The notes under the pieces: generated by a model
The model's input: only the letters and a program-made list of their open reading frames with translations
Told to the model about the DNA's origin: nothing
Database searches by the model: none
Assembly (NCBI RefSeq): GCF_026013645.1
Contig: NZ_CP110224.1
Location: forward strand, 1,736,001-1,800,000
DNA: 64,000 bases
Direction of reading: 5' to 3'
Source: Virgibacillus natechei
Lineage (GTDB): Bacteria > Bacillota > Bacilli > Bacillales > Amphibacillaceae
Program-made: the position numbers and the translations under genes
In this document: positions 18,205 through 28,600 of the stretch, in pieces
How positions within the stretch are numbered: position 1 is the stretch's first letter
How the letters are laid out: each line of letters starts with the position of its first letter

Positions 18205-18639
18205 ATGGTATCATTTGTACTGATTATAAGTTTTTTATTACACATCATCACATTGGTTGTTATTTATCAATTCTTTAAACAGATACAGACTTTAAAGCAA
18301 ACAGATTCTAATGATAATGATGATATCGTGGAACTTTTTGAAGTTTATTTACAAGAATTCAAAGATGAAAATAAACGTTTGCAAGATGAACTATTAAAGG
18401 ATATGTCAGCTAGAAATACAGATATAGACAACATAGATATGGAACTAGAAACAACGGCCGAAAATAAATCGCATCATGAACACACCCCCCCAGAATATGA
18501 AGCTGTTGATCGTGTGGAAGCCTCATTACAAGCAAGGATTTTACAACTTTATCATAAAGGACTCTCCGAAACAGAAATAGCACAGAAGTTGGACTGTGGT
18601 AAAACGGAGGTCGCATTAATTATTAAATTACATGCCTGA
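18205..18639 (+). CDS. swrB: swarming motility protein SwrB-like
   Basis: A 144-residue protein with a single N-terminal membrane anchor (residues ~3-23, SFVLIISFLLHIITLVVIY). An acidic helical middle follows, then a C-terminal helix-turn-helix-like stretch (ILQLYHKGLSETEIAQKLDC). This architecture and the position after sigD fit SwrB (YlxL), which in B. subtilis activates the flagellar export apparatus through FliP. Sequence identity cannot be measured here. The 101-base gap before it has no terminator, and the SD is AGAAGGTG. Confidence 0.82.
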   Translation: MVSFVLIISFLLHIITLVVIYQFFKQIQTLKQTDSNDNDDIVELFEVYLQEFKDENKRLQDELLKDMSARNTDIDNIDMELETTAENKSHHEHTPPEYEAVDRVEASLQARILQLYHKGLSETEIAQKLDCGKTEVALIIKLHA

Positions 18640-18660
18640 TGAAAAAAATAATTGTAATAC

Positions 18661-18689
18661 TTGATTACATGCATTCTATGTGATATATT
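18661..18689 (+). promoter_or_regulatory. sigma-A promoter for rpsB-tsf
   Basis: TTGATT at 18661-18666 and TATATT at 18684-18689 are separated by 17 bases, a near-consensus housekeeping promoter. It stands 145 bases upstream of rpsB, which leaves a leader long enough for ribosomal-protein feedback control. No other gene starts in this gap. Confidence 0.65.
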
Positions 18690-18833
18690 AATTTCTGGTG
18701 TAAATACTATGTTCATAAATAATGAACAAGTTTTCATAACACACGTTTAGTAATTTGCGTGGATGGTGCCAGTAAAATGGTCTTTATGCAAAAGTGATCT
18801 AAGCGGAGGAAAAAAACCAAGGAGGAATTTATT

Positions 18834-19601
18834 ATGGCAGCAATATCAATGAAGCAGTTATTAGAAGCTGGTGTACACTTTGGACATCAGACTCGCCGTT
18901 GGAATCCAAAGATGAAGAAGTACATCTTCACAGAGCGTAACGGCATTTATATCATTGACCTTCAAAAAACAGTTAAAAAGGTTGATGAAGCGTACAAATA
19001 CGTAAAAGAAATCGCCTCAAATGGCGGAACGATTCTTTTCGTAGGTACCAAAAAACAAGCACAGGATTCAGTACGTGATGAAGCAACCCGTTCAGGAATG
19101 TACTACATTAACCAACGTTGGTTAGGTGGGACACTTACAAATTTCCAAACGATCCGCAAGCGTATTAATCGTCTAAAAGACATTGAGCGTATGGAAGAGG
19201 ATGGTACATTTGACGTACTACCGAAAAAAGAAGTTGTTGACTTATTAAAAGAAAAAGATCGCTTAGAGAAGTTCTTGGGTGGTATTAAAGAAATGAACAA
19301 GTTGCCAGATGCAATGTTCGTTATTGATCCTCGCAAAGAGCGTATCGCGATCGCTGAAGCTCATAAATTAAACATTCCAATTATCGGAATGGTGGACACA
19401 AACTGTGATCCTGATGAAATTGATTATGTTATCCCAGCAAATGACGATGCAATTCGTGCTGTTAAACTATTGACTTCAAAAATGGCTGACGCTATTTTAG
19501 AAGTAAAACAAGGTGAAGAAATAGAAGAGGCACAGCAAGAAGTTCAAGAAGAAGAATCAGAAGCTAAAACTGAATCTGAAGTTGAAGCTAACCAAGGTTA
19601 A
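18834..19601 (+). CDS. rpsB: 30S ribosomal protein S2
   Basis: A 255-residue S2 with the signatures [20 protein letters not shown] at the start and [19 protein letters not shown], plus [14 protein letters not shown] in the second half. S2 binds late to the 30S head-body junction. The acidic, Glu-rich C-terminal tail (about 30 residues) is longer than in B. subtilis (246 residues) and fits a halotolerant proteome. AAGGAGGAA precedes the ATG. It is followed by an intercistronic terminator and tsf. Confidence 0.98.
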   Translation: MAAISMKQLLEAGVHFGHQTRRWNPKMKKYIFTERNGIYIIDLQKTVKKVDEAYKYVKEIASNGGTILFVGTKKQAQDSVRDEATRSGMYYINQRWLGGTLTNFQTIRKRINRLKDIERMEEDGTFDVLPKKEVVDLLKEKDRLEKFLGGIKEMNKLPDAMFVIDPRKERIAIAEAHKLNIPIIGMVDTNCDPDEIDYVIPANDDAIRAVKLLTSKMADAILEVKQGEEIEEAQQEVQEEESEAKTESEVEANQG

Positions 19602-19621
19602 TTAATAGTAGAAAAAATGAG

Positions 19622-19658
19622 GGTGATAAGAGGATAAGAGCCTTTTATCACCTTTTTT
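19622..19658 (+). terminator. intercistronic hairpin rpsB-tsf
   Basis: GGTGATAAGAGG (19622-19633) pairs with CCTTTTATCACC (19641-19652) with one wobble, followed by six T residues. It lies between rpsB and tsf, so it probably acts as a partial terminator or processing site setting the S2:EF-Ts ratio. Confidence 0.8.
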
Positions 19659-19685
19659 AGAAAGACATTAGAAGGAGGAAATTTT

Positions 19686-20570
19686 ATGGCTATTACAGCT
19701 AAAATGGTAAAAGAACTACGTGAAAAAACTGGTGCAGGTATGATGGATTGTAAAAAGGCACTACAAGAATCAGACGGAGATATGGAAAGTGCAATAAATT
19801 ATTTACGTGAAAAAGGCATGTCTAAAGCTGCTAAGAAGGCTGATCGGATTGCAGCAGAGGGTGCGACGTATATTGAAGAAGATGGAAATACAGCTGTTCT
19901 ATTGGAAGTTAATTGTGAAACGGACTTCGTAACAAAAAATGAGCAGTTCCAACAATTATTATCAGAAATAGGAAAACATATTTTAAAACAGCAGCCAGAA
20001 AACCTAGAACAAGTACTTACCCAAAAACTACATGGTGATGGTGACACCGTGGAAGCATACATTAACTCAGCTGTTGCAAAAATTGGTGAAAAGATTTCAT
20101 TAAGACGCTTTACACTACAAAACAAAACAGATAACGATGCATTTGGGGCGTACCTTCATATGGGTGGCCGAATAGGCGTATTGTCCGTACTAGAAGGTAC
20201 GAAAGAACAAGATGTTGCTAAAGATATATCGATGCATGTAGCTGCTGTTAACCCACGTTATATTTCTCGTGATGCAGTTTCGGAAGAAGAGGTTAATCAA
20301 GAGCGTGAAGTATTGAAAACACAAGCTTTAAACGAAGGTAAGCCTGAAAATATTGTTGAAAAAATGGTAGAAGGTCGTCTTGGTAAATACTTTGAAGAAA
20401 TTTGTCTATTAGAACAAAACTTTGTTAAAGATCCAGATCAGAAGGTTAAAAAATATGTTGCAGACAAAGGTGCAACAGTTAAGACGTTCGTTCGATATGA
20501 AGTAGGCGAAGGCATGGAAAAACGTGAAGAGAATTTTGCTGAAGAAGTAATGAATCAAATTAAAGAATAA
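19686..20570 (+). CDS. tsf: translation elongation factor Ts
   Basis: A 294-residue EF-Ts, the GDP/GTP exchange factor for EF-Tu. The N-terminal UBA-like domain carries [19 protein letters not shown], and the core contains [18 protein letters not shown]; both are diagnostic. The length matches B. subtilis (293). It has a strong GAAGGAGG SD. It follows rpsB in the usual order and is separated from it by the hairpin at 19622-19658. Confidence 0.98.
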   Translation: MAITAKMVKELREKTGAGMMDCKKALQESDGDMESAINYLREKGMSKAAKKADRIAAEGATYIEEDGNTAVLLEVNCETDFVTKNEQFQQLLSEIGKHILKQQPENLEQVLTQKLHGDGDTVEAYINSAVAKIGEKISLRRFTLQNKTDNDAFGAYLHMGGRIGVLSVLEGTKEQDVAKDISMHVAAVNPRYISRDAVSEEEVNQEREVLKTQALNEGKPENIVEKMVEGRLGKYFEEICLLEQNFVKDPDQKVKKYVADKGATVKTFVRYEVGEGMEKREENFAEEVMNQIKE

Positions 20571-20585
20571 GTAGTAGGTGTGTAT

Positions 20586-20612
20586 AGTAGGGAACAAATG
20601 TTGTTCCCTACT
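20586..20612 (+). terminator. hairpin between tsf and pyrH
   Basis: A perfect 12-base-pair stem: AGTAGGGAACAA (20586-20597) and its complement at 20601-20612 around a three-base loop. It is not followed by a proper T-tract, so it may be an mRNA stability or processing element rather than an efficient terminator. Confidence 0.6.
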
Positions 20613-20648
20613 TCTCAATAACAATACAGGTTTTCTATGGAGGTAAAT

Positions 20649-21371
20649 ATGTCTACAGCTCGTTACCGTAGAATTGTACTTAAAATAAGTGGAGAAGCTT
20701 TAAGTGGTGAACAAGGGTCAGGTATTGAACCTAAAGTAATGGAGTCAATCGCAAGCCAAGTAAAAGAAGTGTCCGAACTAGGACTTGAAATTGCTATTGT
20801 TGTAGGTGGTGGAAATATATGGCGTGGAAAAGTAGGAAGTGAAATGGGAATGGATCGTGCAACTGCTGATTATATGGGCATGTTAGCAACGGTAATGAAT
20901 TCTCTTGCACTTCAGGATGCTTTGGAAACCATTGACATTCCTACGCGTGTACAAACATCAATTGAAATGCGTCAGGTAGCCGAACCTTACATAAGAAGAA
21001 AAGCAATTCGTCATCTGGAAAAAAAACGTGTCGTGATCTTCGCAGCCGGTACAGGGAATCCATACTTCTCTACAGATACAACAGCAGCGTTACGAGCTGC
21101 AGAAATTGAAGCTGAAGTAATTTTAATGGCCAAAAACAATGTTGATGGTGTTTATACAGATGATCCTAAAATCAATAAAGATGCAGAGAAGTTTGAGCGT
21201 TTATCATTCTTGGAAATGTTAAACAAAGACCTAGGTGTAATGGACTCAACTGCTTCTTCCCTATGCATGGATAATGATATTCAATTAATTGTATTTTCTA
21301 TTATGGAAAAAGGAAATATAAAAAGGGTTGTTACTGGTGAGAAAATCGGAACAACAATAAGGGGGAAATAA
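20649..21371 (+). CDS. pyrH: uridylate kinase
   Basis: A 240-residue UMP kinase (UMP + ATP to UDP + ADP) of the bacterial amino-acid-kinase fold. It shows [14 protein letters not shown] at the phosphate-binding start, [27 protein letters not shown] and [17 protein letters not shown]. The length equals B. subtilis PyrH. GGAGGT at 20640-20645 lies just before ATG 20649; the ATG at 20637 overlaps the SD and is rejected. It forms a tight unit with frr, two bases downstream. Confidence 0.97.
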   Translation: MSTARYRRIVLKISGEALSGEQGSGIEPKVMESIASQVKEVSELGLEIAIVVGGGNIWRGKVGSEMGMDRATADYMGMLATVMNSLALQDALETIDIPTRVQTSIEMRQVAEPYIRRKAIRHLEKKRVVIFAAGTGNPYFSTDTTAALRAAEIEAEVILMAKNNVDGVYTDDPKINKDAEKFERLSFLEMLNKDLGVMDSTASSLCMDNDIQLIVFSIMEKGNIKRVVTGEKIGTTIRGK

Positions 21372-21373
21372 CC

Positions 21374-21931
21374 ATGTCAGAAATGATAGTTAAAGAAATG
21401 AAAGATAAAATGCAACAAGCTGTACAAGCATTTTCTAAAAACCTGGCAAGTGTAAGAGCTGGAAGAGCAAGTGCTAACTTGCTGGATAATGTTTATGTGG
21501 ATTATTATGGTGCATCAACACCATTACATCAATTGTCCTCTATTTCTGTGCCAGAAGCACGAATGCTTTTGATTTCACCATATGATAAGTCATCCCTTTC
21601 TGATGTTGAAAAAGCAATTCAAAAAGCCGATCTGGGTATATCCCCATCAAATGATGGAAATGTAATTCGTATAAATATGCCAGCACTAACCGAAGAAAGA
21701 CGAAAAGATTTAGTGAAAGTAGTTGGTAAATATGCGGAAGAATCTCGAGTTCAAGTAAGAAATGTTCGCCGTGATGCAAATGATCAATTAAAAAAGGCAG
21801 AAAAAAACAATGACCTTACAGAAGATCAATTGCGTAGTTTTCAAGAGAACGTTCAAAAAGAAACAGACAATCAAATCGCTAAAATCGACCAGATTACCAA
21901 GGATAAAGAAAATGATATTATGGAAGTATAA
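21374..21931 (+). CDS. frr: ribosome recycling factor
   Basis: A 185-residue RRF that splits post-termination ribosomes with EF-G. Signatures are [16 protein letters not shown] near the N-terminus and [20 protein letters not shown] in the long coiled-coil domain. The length is the family standard. The SD AAGGGGG lies in the pyrH end. It is followed by a 389-base non-coding gap before uppS. Confidence 0.98.
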   Translation: MSEMIVKEMKDKMQQAVQAFSKNLASVRAGRASANLLDNVYVDYYGASTPLHQLSSISVPEARMLLISPYDKSSLSDVEKAIQKADLGISPSNDGNVIRINMPALTEERRKDLVKVVGKYAEESRVQVRNVRRDANDQLKKAEKNNDLTEDQLRSFQENVQKETDNQIAKIDQITKDKENDIMEV

Positions 21932-21958
21932 TATCATACTATCTTTTTCTTAAATTGC

Positions 21959-22068
21959 TTGTTCAAAAAAATGTCGAATTAGTTACGCTGACAAAGCATA
22001 GTTGATGCGTCGCAAAACCAGAGGATATAGGTTGATTTAACATCAGTTGGTATGGGATTTTTGAACAA
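21959..22068. repeat. MITE-like element with TTGTTCAAAAA ends
   Basis: A 110-base segment bounded by perfect 11-base terminal inverted repeats, TTGTTCAAAAA at 21959-21969 and its complement at 22058-22068. It contains no gene. The same core ends occur around the segments at 51750-51894 and, less exactly, 23937-24149. It lies 27 bases after the frr stop. The rest of this 389-base gap holds the terminator at 22135-22159 and AT-rich sequence probably containing the uppS promoter. Confidence 0.55.
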
Positions 22069-22134
22069 CCTCTTAAATTTTATTCCTTAAAATCTTTATT
22101 AACGCTACAATAAAGTGTAAAATAAGATGCAGAT

Positions 22135-22159
22135 AGCCCTCTTGTTTAAGGGGGCTTTT
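22135..22159 (+). terminator. rho-independent terminator after frr
   Basis: AGCCCTCTT (22135-22143) pairs with AAGGGGGCT (22148-22156) with one wobble and is followed by TTTTG. It ends the rpsB/pyrH-frr transcription unit beyond the repeat element. Confidence 0.75.
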
Positions 22160-22320
22160 GTATTCTTGTTACGTAATCGTTATAATAAAAAATGATTTTA
22201 ATGATATAATGATGATTCATCCTTATAGGATAATATAGTACTATAATTCTTTTTCCTTCAGTATTGATTATAGTTAAAGGATTGTAAGTGGATAATCAAC
22301 AGTATTTGGAGGACAAAACT

Positions 22321-23082
22321 ATGTCAATGAAATTTCCTTTTTTAAACAATAAACAAAAAGAAGAAACAGGGCAAATGGATCTTGAACACATACCGAATCA
22401 CGTAGCAATTATTATGGACGGGAATGGTCGGTGGGCAAAGAAACGTGGTCTTCCACGCATAGCTGGTCATAGGGAAGGTGTTAAGACTGTTAAAAACATT
22501 GTTAAGGCTGCATCTAAGTTTAACCTAGAAGCACTTACCCTTTATACGTTTTCTACTGAAAATTGGAAAAGACCGAAGTCAGAAGTCGATTTTATCATGA
22601 AACTTCCAAAAGAGTTCATCGATGTTTATTTACCGGAGTTGATGAAAAATAATGTAAGACTTGAAACAATTGGTAATGTTGATGCTTTACCCGATCCTAC
22701 GAAAGAAGTAATCCAGTATGCTAAAGGTAAAACAAAGAATAATGATGGATTATTATTAATTTTTGCTTTAAACTATGGTAGTAGAATTGAAATATTGCAG
22801 GCAACGAAACAAATAATGACTGACATAGAAGATTCGAAGCTATCCATCGAAGCTTTAGATGAAAATGTTTTTTCAGAATACTTATATACCAATGGCACAA
22901 CTGATCCGGACTTATTAATACGTACTAGTGGAGAGCAGCGTTTGAGTAATTTTTTATTATGGCAATTAGCCTATTCTGAGTTCTGGTTTACTGACGTATT
23001 ATGGCCAGATTTTGATGAAGAAGTGTTTTTGCAGGCTCTTCTGGATTATCAACAGCGAGTAAGGCGATATGGAGGTATTTAA
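22321..23082 (+). CDS. uppS: undecaprenyl diphosphate synthase
   Basis: A cis-prenyltransferase of 253 residues that builds the C55 carrier for cell-wall synthesis. The catalytic motif MDGNGRWAKKRGLPR (Asp33) is present. ALTLYTFSTENWKRP and DPDLLIRTSGEQRLSNF are the other substrate-binding blocks. ATG 22321 is preferred because TTGGAGG lies nine bases upstream; the GTG at 22288 lacks an SD and would add 11 non-conserved residues. It is followed after 15 bases by cdsA. Confidence 0.96.
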   Translation: MSMKFPFLNNKQKEETGQMDLEHIPNHVAIIMDGNGRWAKKRGLPRIAGHREGVKTVKNIVKAASKFNLEALTLYTFSTENWKRPKSEVDFIMKLPKEFIDVYLPELMKNNVRLETIGNVDALPDPTKEVIQYAKGKTKNNDGLLLIFALNYGSRIEILQATKQIMTDIEDSKLSIEALDENVFSEYLYTNGTTDPDLLIRTSGEQRLSNFLLWQLAYSEFWFTDVLWPDFDEEVFLQALLDYQQRVRRYGGI

Positions 23083-23097
23083 GGTGATGAAAAAGAT

Positions 23098-23883
23098 ATG
23101 AAGCAACGGATCCAGACAGCAATTTTAGCATTGGTTTTATTCTTACCATTCGTTCTTTACGGAGATTGGCCATTTACCCTTTTTGTATATGCAATAGCGA
23201 CCATTGGACTCATTGAACTTATGAAAATGCATAAAGTAACAATCTATTCATTACCATCTTTTTTGGCAATTGCATTCTTATGGTTCATTTTGTTTCCATT
23301 TCAAGATGTTTCTTCTACGTTCTTTGGATTAACACAAATGGAAGTAACTATTTTGTTTGTGATGTCACTGTTGACTTACATGGTATTGGTGAAAAATAAA
23401 TTCACATTTGATGATGTCGGTTTTATGCTTCTAGCAGTTGTATATATAGGAATTGGGTTCTATTATTTAATTGAGACACGTAATGCTGGATTAAATTATG
23501 TTATTTATGCATTACTTGTGGTGTGGTCAACGGATACTGGCGCCTATATATTTGGCCGTAAAATGGGACGTAAGAAGCTTTGGCCCGAAATCAGTCCAAA
23601 GAAAACAATCGAAGGAGCATTAGGAGGAATTATTTTAGCTTGTATTGTCGCCGTAGTTTTCCAATTAATTGCCCCATTCTCCTTCTCTACTCTAGTTGTA
23701 ATACTTGTAACGATATTGGCTTCTGTTTTTGGACAAATTGGTGACTTAGTTGAATCAGCATTTAAACGGCATTATGGAGTGAAAGATTCTGGAAACATAT
23801 TGCCAGGTCATGGTGGAATTTTAGATCGCTTTGATAGCTTGTTGTTTGTTTTTCCATTGTTACATTTTATAGGTTTCATATAA
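23098..23883 (+). CDS. cdsA: phosphatidate cytidylyltransferase
   Basis: A 261-residue polytopic membrane enzyme making CDP-diacylglycerol from phosphatidate and CTP. About seven to eight membrane segments are evident. The CdsA signature near the C-terminus is intact (KDSGNILPGHGGILDRFDS), as is the upstream PKKTIEGALGG. CDP-diacylglycerol is the substrate of PgsA, whose gene closes this window. In B. subtilis dxr follows directly, but here a repeat-bearing gap does. Confidence 0.95.
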   Translation: MKQRIQTAILALVLFLPFVLYGDWPFTLFVYAIATIGLIELMKMHKVTIYSLPSFLAIAFLWFILFPFQDVSSTFFGLTQMEVTILFVMSLLTYMVLVKNKFTFDDVGFMLLAVVYIGIGFYYLIETRNAGLNYVIYALLVVWSTDTGAYIFGRKMGRKKLWPEISPKKTIEGALGGIILACIVAVVFQLIAPFSFSTLVVILVTILASVFGQIGDLVESAFKRHYGVKDSGNILPGHGGILDRFDSLLFVFPLLHFIGFI

Positions 23884-23936
23884 AATGTAGTATAACACTA
23901 CTATTTAAGGCTTGGTATAAATATACTTATTAAGAA

Positions 23937-24149
23937 TGTTCAAAAACCTCGGGGAAATTTTTGCGAGTTTACTTTTTCATGCGTCTGAAACAAATAGTGA
24001 GCAGAAATCTTTCTGCTCCTGTATTACGATGTAAGGAACTTCTACAAACACGTCACGCCCTCTGGGCAACTCGGATCTCACCACTTGTAGAAACCTTAGT
24101 ACTACTCAGATCTATGCCAACTTGCTCATTTTATCTTGTTTTTTGAAAC
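23937..24149. repeat. degenerate repeat element at the missing-dxr locus
   Basis: The 357-base gap between cdsA and rasP has no credible gene. It contains TGTTCAAAAA at 23937-23946 and an imperfect inverse, TTTTTTGAAAC, near 24139-24149. Inside is an imperfect inverted pair: TAAGG.ACTTCTACAA near 24030 against TTGTAGAAACCTTA near 24085. This looks like a decayed MITE. A 61-codon frame inside it has no SD and no recognisable product, so it is not called. Confidence 0.42.
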
Positions 24150-24240
24150 TGTAATTTAAAGGTTTACATTAGTGTTAGAATTAATACAAGCAATCTAAGG
24201 TGGAGTTTATTCCCACATCGATTAAAGGAAGGTGCTTTAT

Positions 24241-25497
24241 TTGACAACAGTTATAGCTTTTATACTCATGTTTGGGTTACTCGTTTCTATCCACGAATGG
24301 GGTCATTTAATCTTCGCGAAGCGTGCAGGGATGTTAGTACGCGAATTTGCTATTGGCTTTGGACCAAAGATATTTTCGTTTACCAAAAATGAAACGTTGT
24401 ACACGATACGCTTAATTCCTGCGGGTGGTTACGTGCGTGTAGCTGGGGAAGATCCGGAGATTATTGAATTAAAACCTGGTCATCATATAGGGCTTGAATT
24501 TAATGCTGCAAATAAGATTAACAAAATTATTGTTAATAATAAATCAAAGCATCCTAACGCTCGGGTTATTGAAGTAGAACATGCAGATTTGGATCATGAA
24601 TTACGTATAGAAGGTTATGAGATAGATGAAGAGGACAAGCTTCGCTTTGAGGTAGATCCTAAAGCATTTTTTGTTATGGATGAGCGAGAGACGCAAATTG
24701 CGCCATATGACCGACAGTTTGCTTCAAAGAGTCCAAGAAAAAGAGGTATGCAGCTTTTTGCAGGCCCAATGATGAATTTTATATTGGCAATTGCACTATT
24801 TCTTTTCTTAGGAACCTTCCAAGGTGTACCAGTTGATGAGGCAAAAATGAGTGAGGTTCAACCAGATAGCCCAGGTGAAGAAGCAGGGTTGCAGGAAAAT
24901 GATGAAATTATACAGATTGAAGGAGAGTCTATATCCACTTGGGAAGAATTTACTGCAATTGTACAGGACAGTCCTGAAGAGGAATTGAGTATGACTGTTG
25001 ACCGTAATGGAGAGCAAGAATCTGTTACAGTGGTCCCTAGAGCAGTAGAAACCCCGGAATTCACGATTGGACAAGTTGGCGTTCAACGAGCATTTGAAAA
25101 GTCATTCCTGGGGACCTTCGAATATGCATTTACCCAAACGTATGATACAACGAACATGATACTAACTAATTTAGGAATGTTAATTACTGGACAGGTTTCC
25201 ATTGAGTTATTATCTGGACCTGTTGGTATATATGATGCGACGGATCAAGTCGTTCAGACTGGTTTTATGAATTTTGTGATGTGGACAGCTATCTTGAGTG
25301 TTAACTTAGGTATTATAAATCTAGTACCGCTCCCGGCGTTAGATGGTGGACGATTAATGTTTGTTGGAATAGAAGCATTACGTGGCAAACCCGTTGCCCC
25401 AGAAAAGGAAGGAATCTTCCATTTTGTCGGATTTGCATTACTCATGCTTTTAATGATTATTGTTACATGGAATGACATACAAAGGCTATTCTTATAA
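24241..25497 (+). CDS. rasP: intramembrane zinc metalloprotease RasP/RseP
   Basis: A site-2 protease of 418 residues that cleaves anti-sigma factors and signal-peptide remnants within the membrane. The zinc motif HEWGH is at residues 18-22 in the first membrane segment. A PDZ domain spans about 195-270. The third zinc ligand lies in NLVPLPALDGGRL (Asp about 368). TTG 24241 is favoured because AAAGGAAGG at 24224-24232 is correctly spaced; GTG 24232 overlaps it. In B. subtilis dxr precedes and proS follows this gene; both are missing here. Confidence 0.94.
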   Translation: MTTVIAFILMFGLLVSIHEWGHLIFAKRAGMLVREFAIGFGPKIFSFTKNETLYTIRLIPAGGYVRVAGEDPEIIELKPGHHIGLEFNAANKINKIIVNNKSKHPNARVIEVEHADLDHELRIEGYEIDEEDKLRFEVDPKAFFVMDERETQIAPYDRQFASKSPRKRGMQLFAGPMMNFILAIALFLFLGTFQGVPVDEAKMSEVQPDSPGEEAGLQENDEIIQIEGESISTWEEFTAIVQDSPEEELSMTVDRNGEQESVTVVPRAVETPEFTIGQVGVQRAFEKSFLGTFEYAFTQTYDTTNMILTNLGMLITGQVSIELLSGPVGIYDATDQVVQTGFMNFVMWTAILSVNLGIINLVPLPALDGGRLMFVGIEALRGKPVAPEKEGIFHFVGFALLMLLMIIVTWNDIQRLFL

Positions 25498-25524
25498 TAT
25501 TAAATCACTACTTTAAACACAATG

Positions 25525-25558
25525 AGAACCCTTGTCTTTTTCTTCTGGCAAGGGTTCT
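25525..25558 (+). terminator. hairpin after rasP
   Basis: AGAACCCTTG (25525-25534) and CAAGGGTTCT (25549-25558) form a perfect 10-base-pair stem with a T-rich loop. The T-tract after it is poor, so termination may be partial. It separates rasP from polC. Confidence 0.65.
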
Positions 25559-25602
25559 CTATGATTATAGCTATTTTGTGAGCTGTATGAGGAGGAGTAA
25601 AA

Positions 25603-28600
25603 ATGGATATTTCAAAAAAAGAGAAAATGAATTTATTATTAAAACAGCTACAAATACCAGAAGAATATATGAAAGACTATTTTCTAGAAAGCTATCTAGA
25701 AAAGTTAGAGGTATACAAGCAGACAAGGACATGGCATTTTCATATCCATGTAAAGCGTGTGCTTCCGCTTAATATGTACCTATTACTGACAAGTAAATTG
25801 CGCGAAACATTTCAACAAGCTAATACAGTTGACCTAACAATTGTTGCCGAAGATAAAGGTTGTGATGGTGACACGATAAAGGGTTACTGGAAGAATTTCA
25901 TACAATCGATAACAAATTTGTCACCTGCCTATAAAGATCTGGTTCATAATCAAACCCCGCAAGTAAACAATAATAAGCTTACGCTAACAGCAAGAAATGA
26001 AGCGGAGGCAACTGCTTTAAAAAAACGATTGGAGGATAGTTTTCAGACTTACTGTAAGAAAATCGGCGCTATGGTTTATACGCTAGAAATTAATGTAAAA
26101 ACAGAAGAAGAAGCTATTCAAAAATTCAAAGAACAAACTGCCTTAGAGGATCAGCAAGTTGTCTTAAAAACTGTACAAGAAAAAGAGAAACGTGATAAAG
26201 ACAAATCCCAAAATGATAATAAGCCATTGCTGCTAGGATACAAAATAAATGATGATGTTATGCAAATGGAAGAAATTCAAGATGAAGAACGTCGTGTTAC
26301 GGTACAAGGCTATATATTTGCAGTTGATATCCGCAAATTACGCTCTGGAAGAAGCCTTTTAATTATTAAAGCAACGGATTATACCGATTCCTTGCAAATT
26401 AAAATGTTCTCTAAAGGTGATGAGGATGCTGCAAAATTTGAATCGGTTAAAGAAGGTATGTGGGTTAAAGCAAGAGGAAGTATACAAACGGATATGTATA
26501 CAAATGAGTTAGCTATGATGGCAAATGATATTCATGAAGTAAAAGTAAAGGTGCGTATGGACGAAGCCACGGATGAAGAGAAACGGGTTGAATTGCACGC
26601 ACACACTACCATGAGTCAAATGGATGCTGTAGTTACGCCGTCAGCCCTTGTTACACAAGCTGCTAAATGGGGGCACAAAGCTGTTTCTATTACCGATCAT
26701 GCTGGGGTTCAAGCGTTTCCTGATGCACATGCTGCTGGTCAAAAGCATGGTATTAAGGTGCTGTATGGAGTTGAAGCTAATTTAGTTGATGATGGTGTGC
26801 CAATTGCCTATAATGAAAACGATCTTGATTTGGAATCTGGCACCTATGTTGTTTTTGACGTGGAAACAACGGGTCTATCAGCTGTATACGACACGATCAT
26901 TGAACTTGCAGGTGTTAAAATTCAACATGGAGAGATTGTTGACCGTTTTGAGTCTTTCTCTAATCCGCACCATCCTTTATCACAGACTACTACAGACTTA
27001 ACTGGTATAACCGATGAAATGGTCAAAAACGCACCAGAAGTAGATGATGTACTTAAGGATTTCTATGAGTGGATGGGTGACAGTATTTTAGTTGCACATA
27101 ATGCTAGCTTTGATATTGGTTTTTTAAATCAGGGCTTTAAAAGAATAGATTATGAGAAAGTGAAAAATCCTGTGATCGATACGTTGGAGCTTGCGCGGTT
27201 TCTGTATCCAGAGTTAAAAAACCATCGTCTAAATACGATGTGTAAGCACCTAGATATTGAACTTACACAACACCATAGAGCTATTTACGATGCGGAGGCT
27301 ACCGGGTATTTACTTTGGAAATTTGTCCAAGGTTTATTGAAAAATGAAATCATAAATCATAATCAATTAAATAATCATATGGGTGAAGGGAATGCATACC
27401 AGCGATCACGCCCACATCACTGCATATTATTTGCAAAAACACAGGAAGGTTTAAAGAATTTATATAAGCTTGTTTCCTTCGCACATATTAATTACTTTTA
27501 CCGTGTTCCGCGTATTCCGCGTTCCCTATTAAAAAAATATAGAACCGGACTTCTAGTTGGCTCAGCATGTGACAAAGGGGAAGTCTTTGAAACAATGATG
27601 CAAAAATCCGAAGAAGAAGCAGAGAATATCGCTGAATTTTATGACTATATTGAAGTACAACCACCAGCCAACTACGCTCATCTGATCGAAAAAGATCTTG
27701 TCCAAAATGAAGCGCAAATCCTGGATATTATTAGAAAGCTCGTGGAAATGGGTCAGCGTATGAATAAGCTGGTTACGGCTACAGGAAATGTTCATTATAT
27801 TGATGATCATGATAAAATGTATCGTCAAATTCTCATTGCTTCTCAAGCTGGTAATCCGCTAAGTCGTCAAACATTACCAGATACACCATTTCGCACAACG
27901 AATGAAATGATGGAATGCTTTAGCTTTTTAGGTGTGGAAAAAGCAAAGGAAATAGTGGTGACAAATACAAATACATTAGCAGAAGAAATAGAAGAAGTTT
28001 CTCCAGTTCAGGATGGGCTCTTCACTCCAAATATAGAAGGATCGGATCAGGAAATAAGAGATACTTGCTACAACCGGGCAAAAGAGCTTTATGGTGAGGA
28101 AGTACCGCAGCTCGTTGTCGATCGATTAGAAAAAGAGTTAGCGAGTATTATTGATAACGGATTTTCTGTCATCTATCTTATTTCGCAAAAATTGGTCAAA
28201 AAATCCCTTAATGATGGATACCTTGTAGGTTCACGTGGTTCTGTCGGTTCGTCTTTAGTTGCAACATTAACTGAAATAACCGAAGTAAATCCCCTACCAC
28301 CACATTATGCCTGTACAGAATGCCACTATAATGAATTTATTACGGATGGATCAGTAGGTAGTGGTTTTGATTTACCTGAAAAGAATTGTCCTAATTGTAA
28401 TAGCCCTTTAACAATGGACGGGCAAGATATCCCATTTGAAACTTTCTTAGGATTCAAGGGGGACAAGGTTCCTGATATCGACTTAAACTTCTCTGGTGAG
28501 TATCAGCCTATAGCTCATAACTATACGAAAGAGTTATTTGGTGAAGATTATGTCTATCGTGCAGGAACAATAGGAACAGTTGCTGAAAAAACAGCTTATG

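Noticed and set aside
23961..24146. A 61-codon + frame between cdsA and rasP as a dxr remnant
   Set aside because: Its translation shows no Dxr motif (no GSTGSIG-like cofactor loop) and it lies wholly inside the repeat-like segment without a ribosome site.
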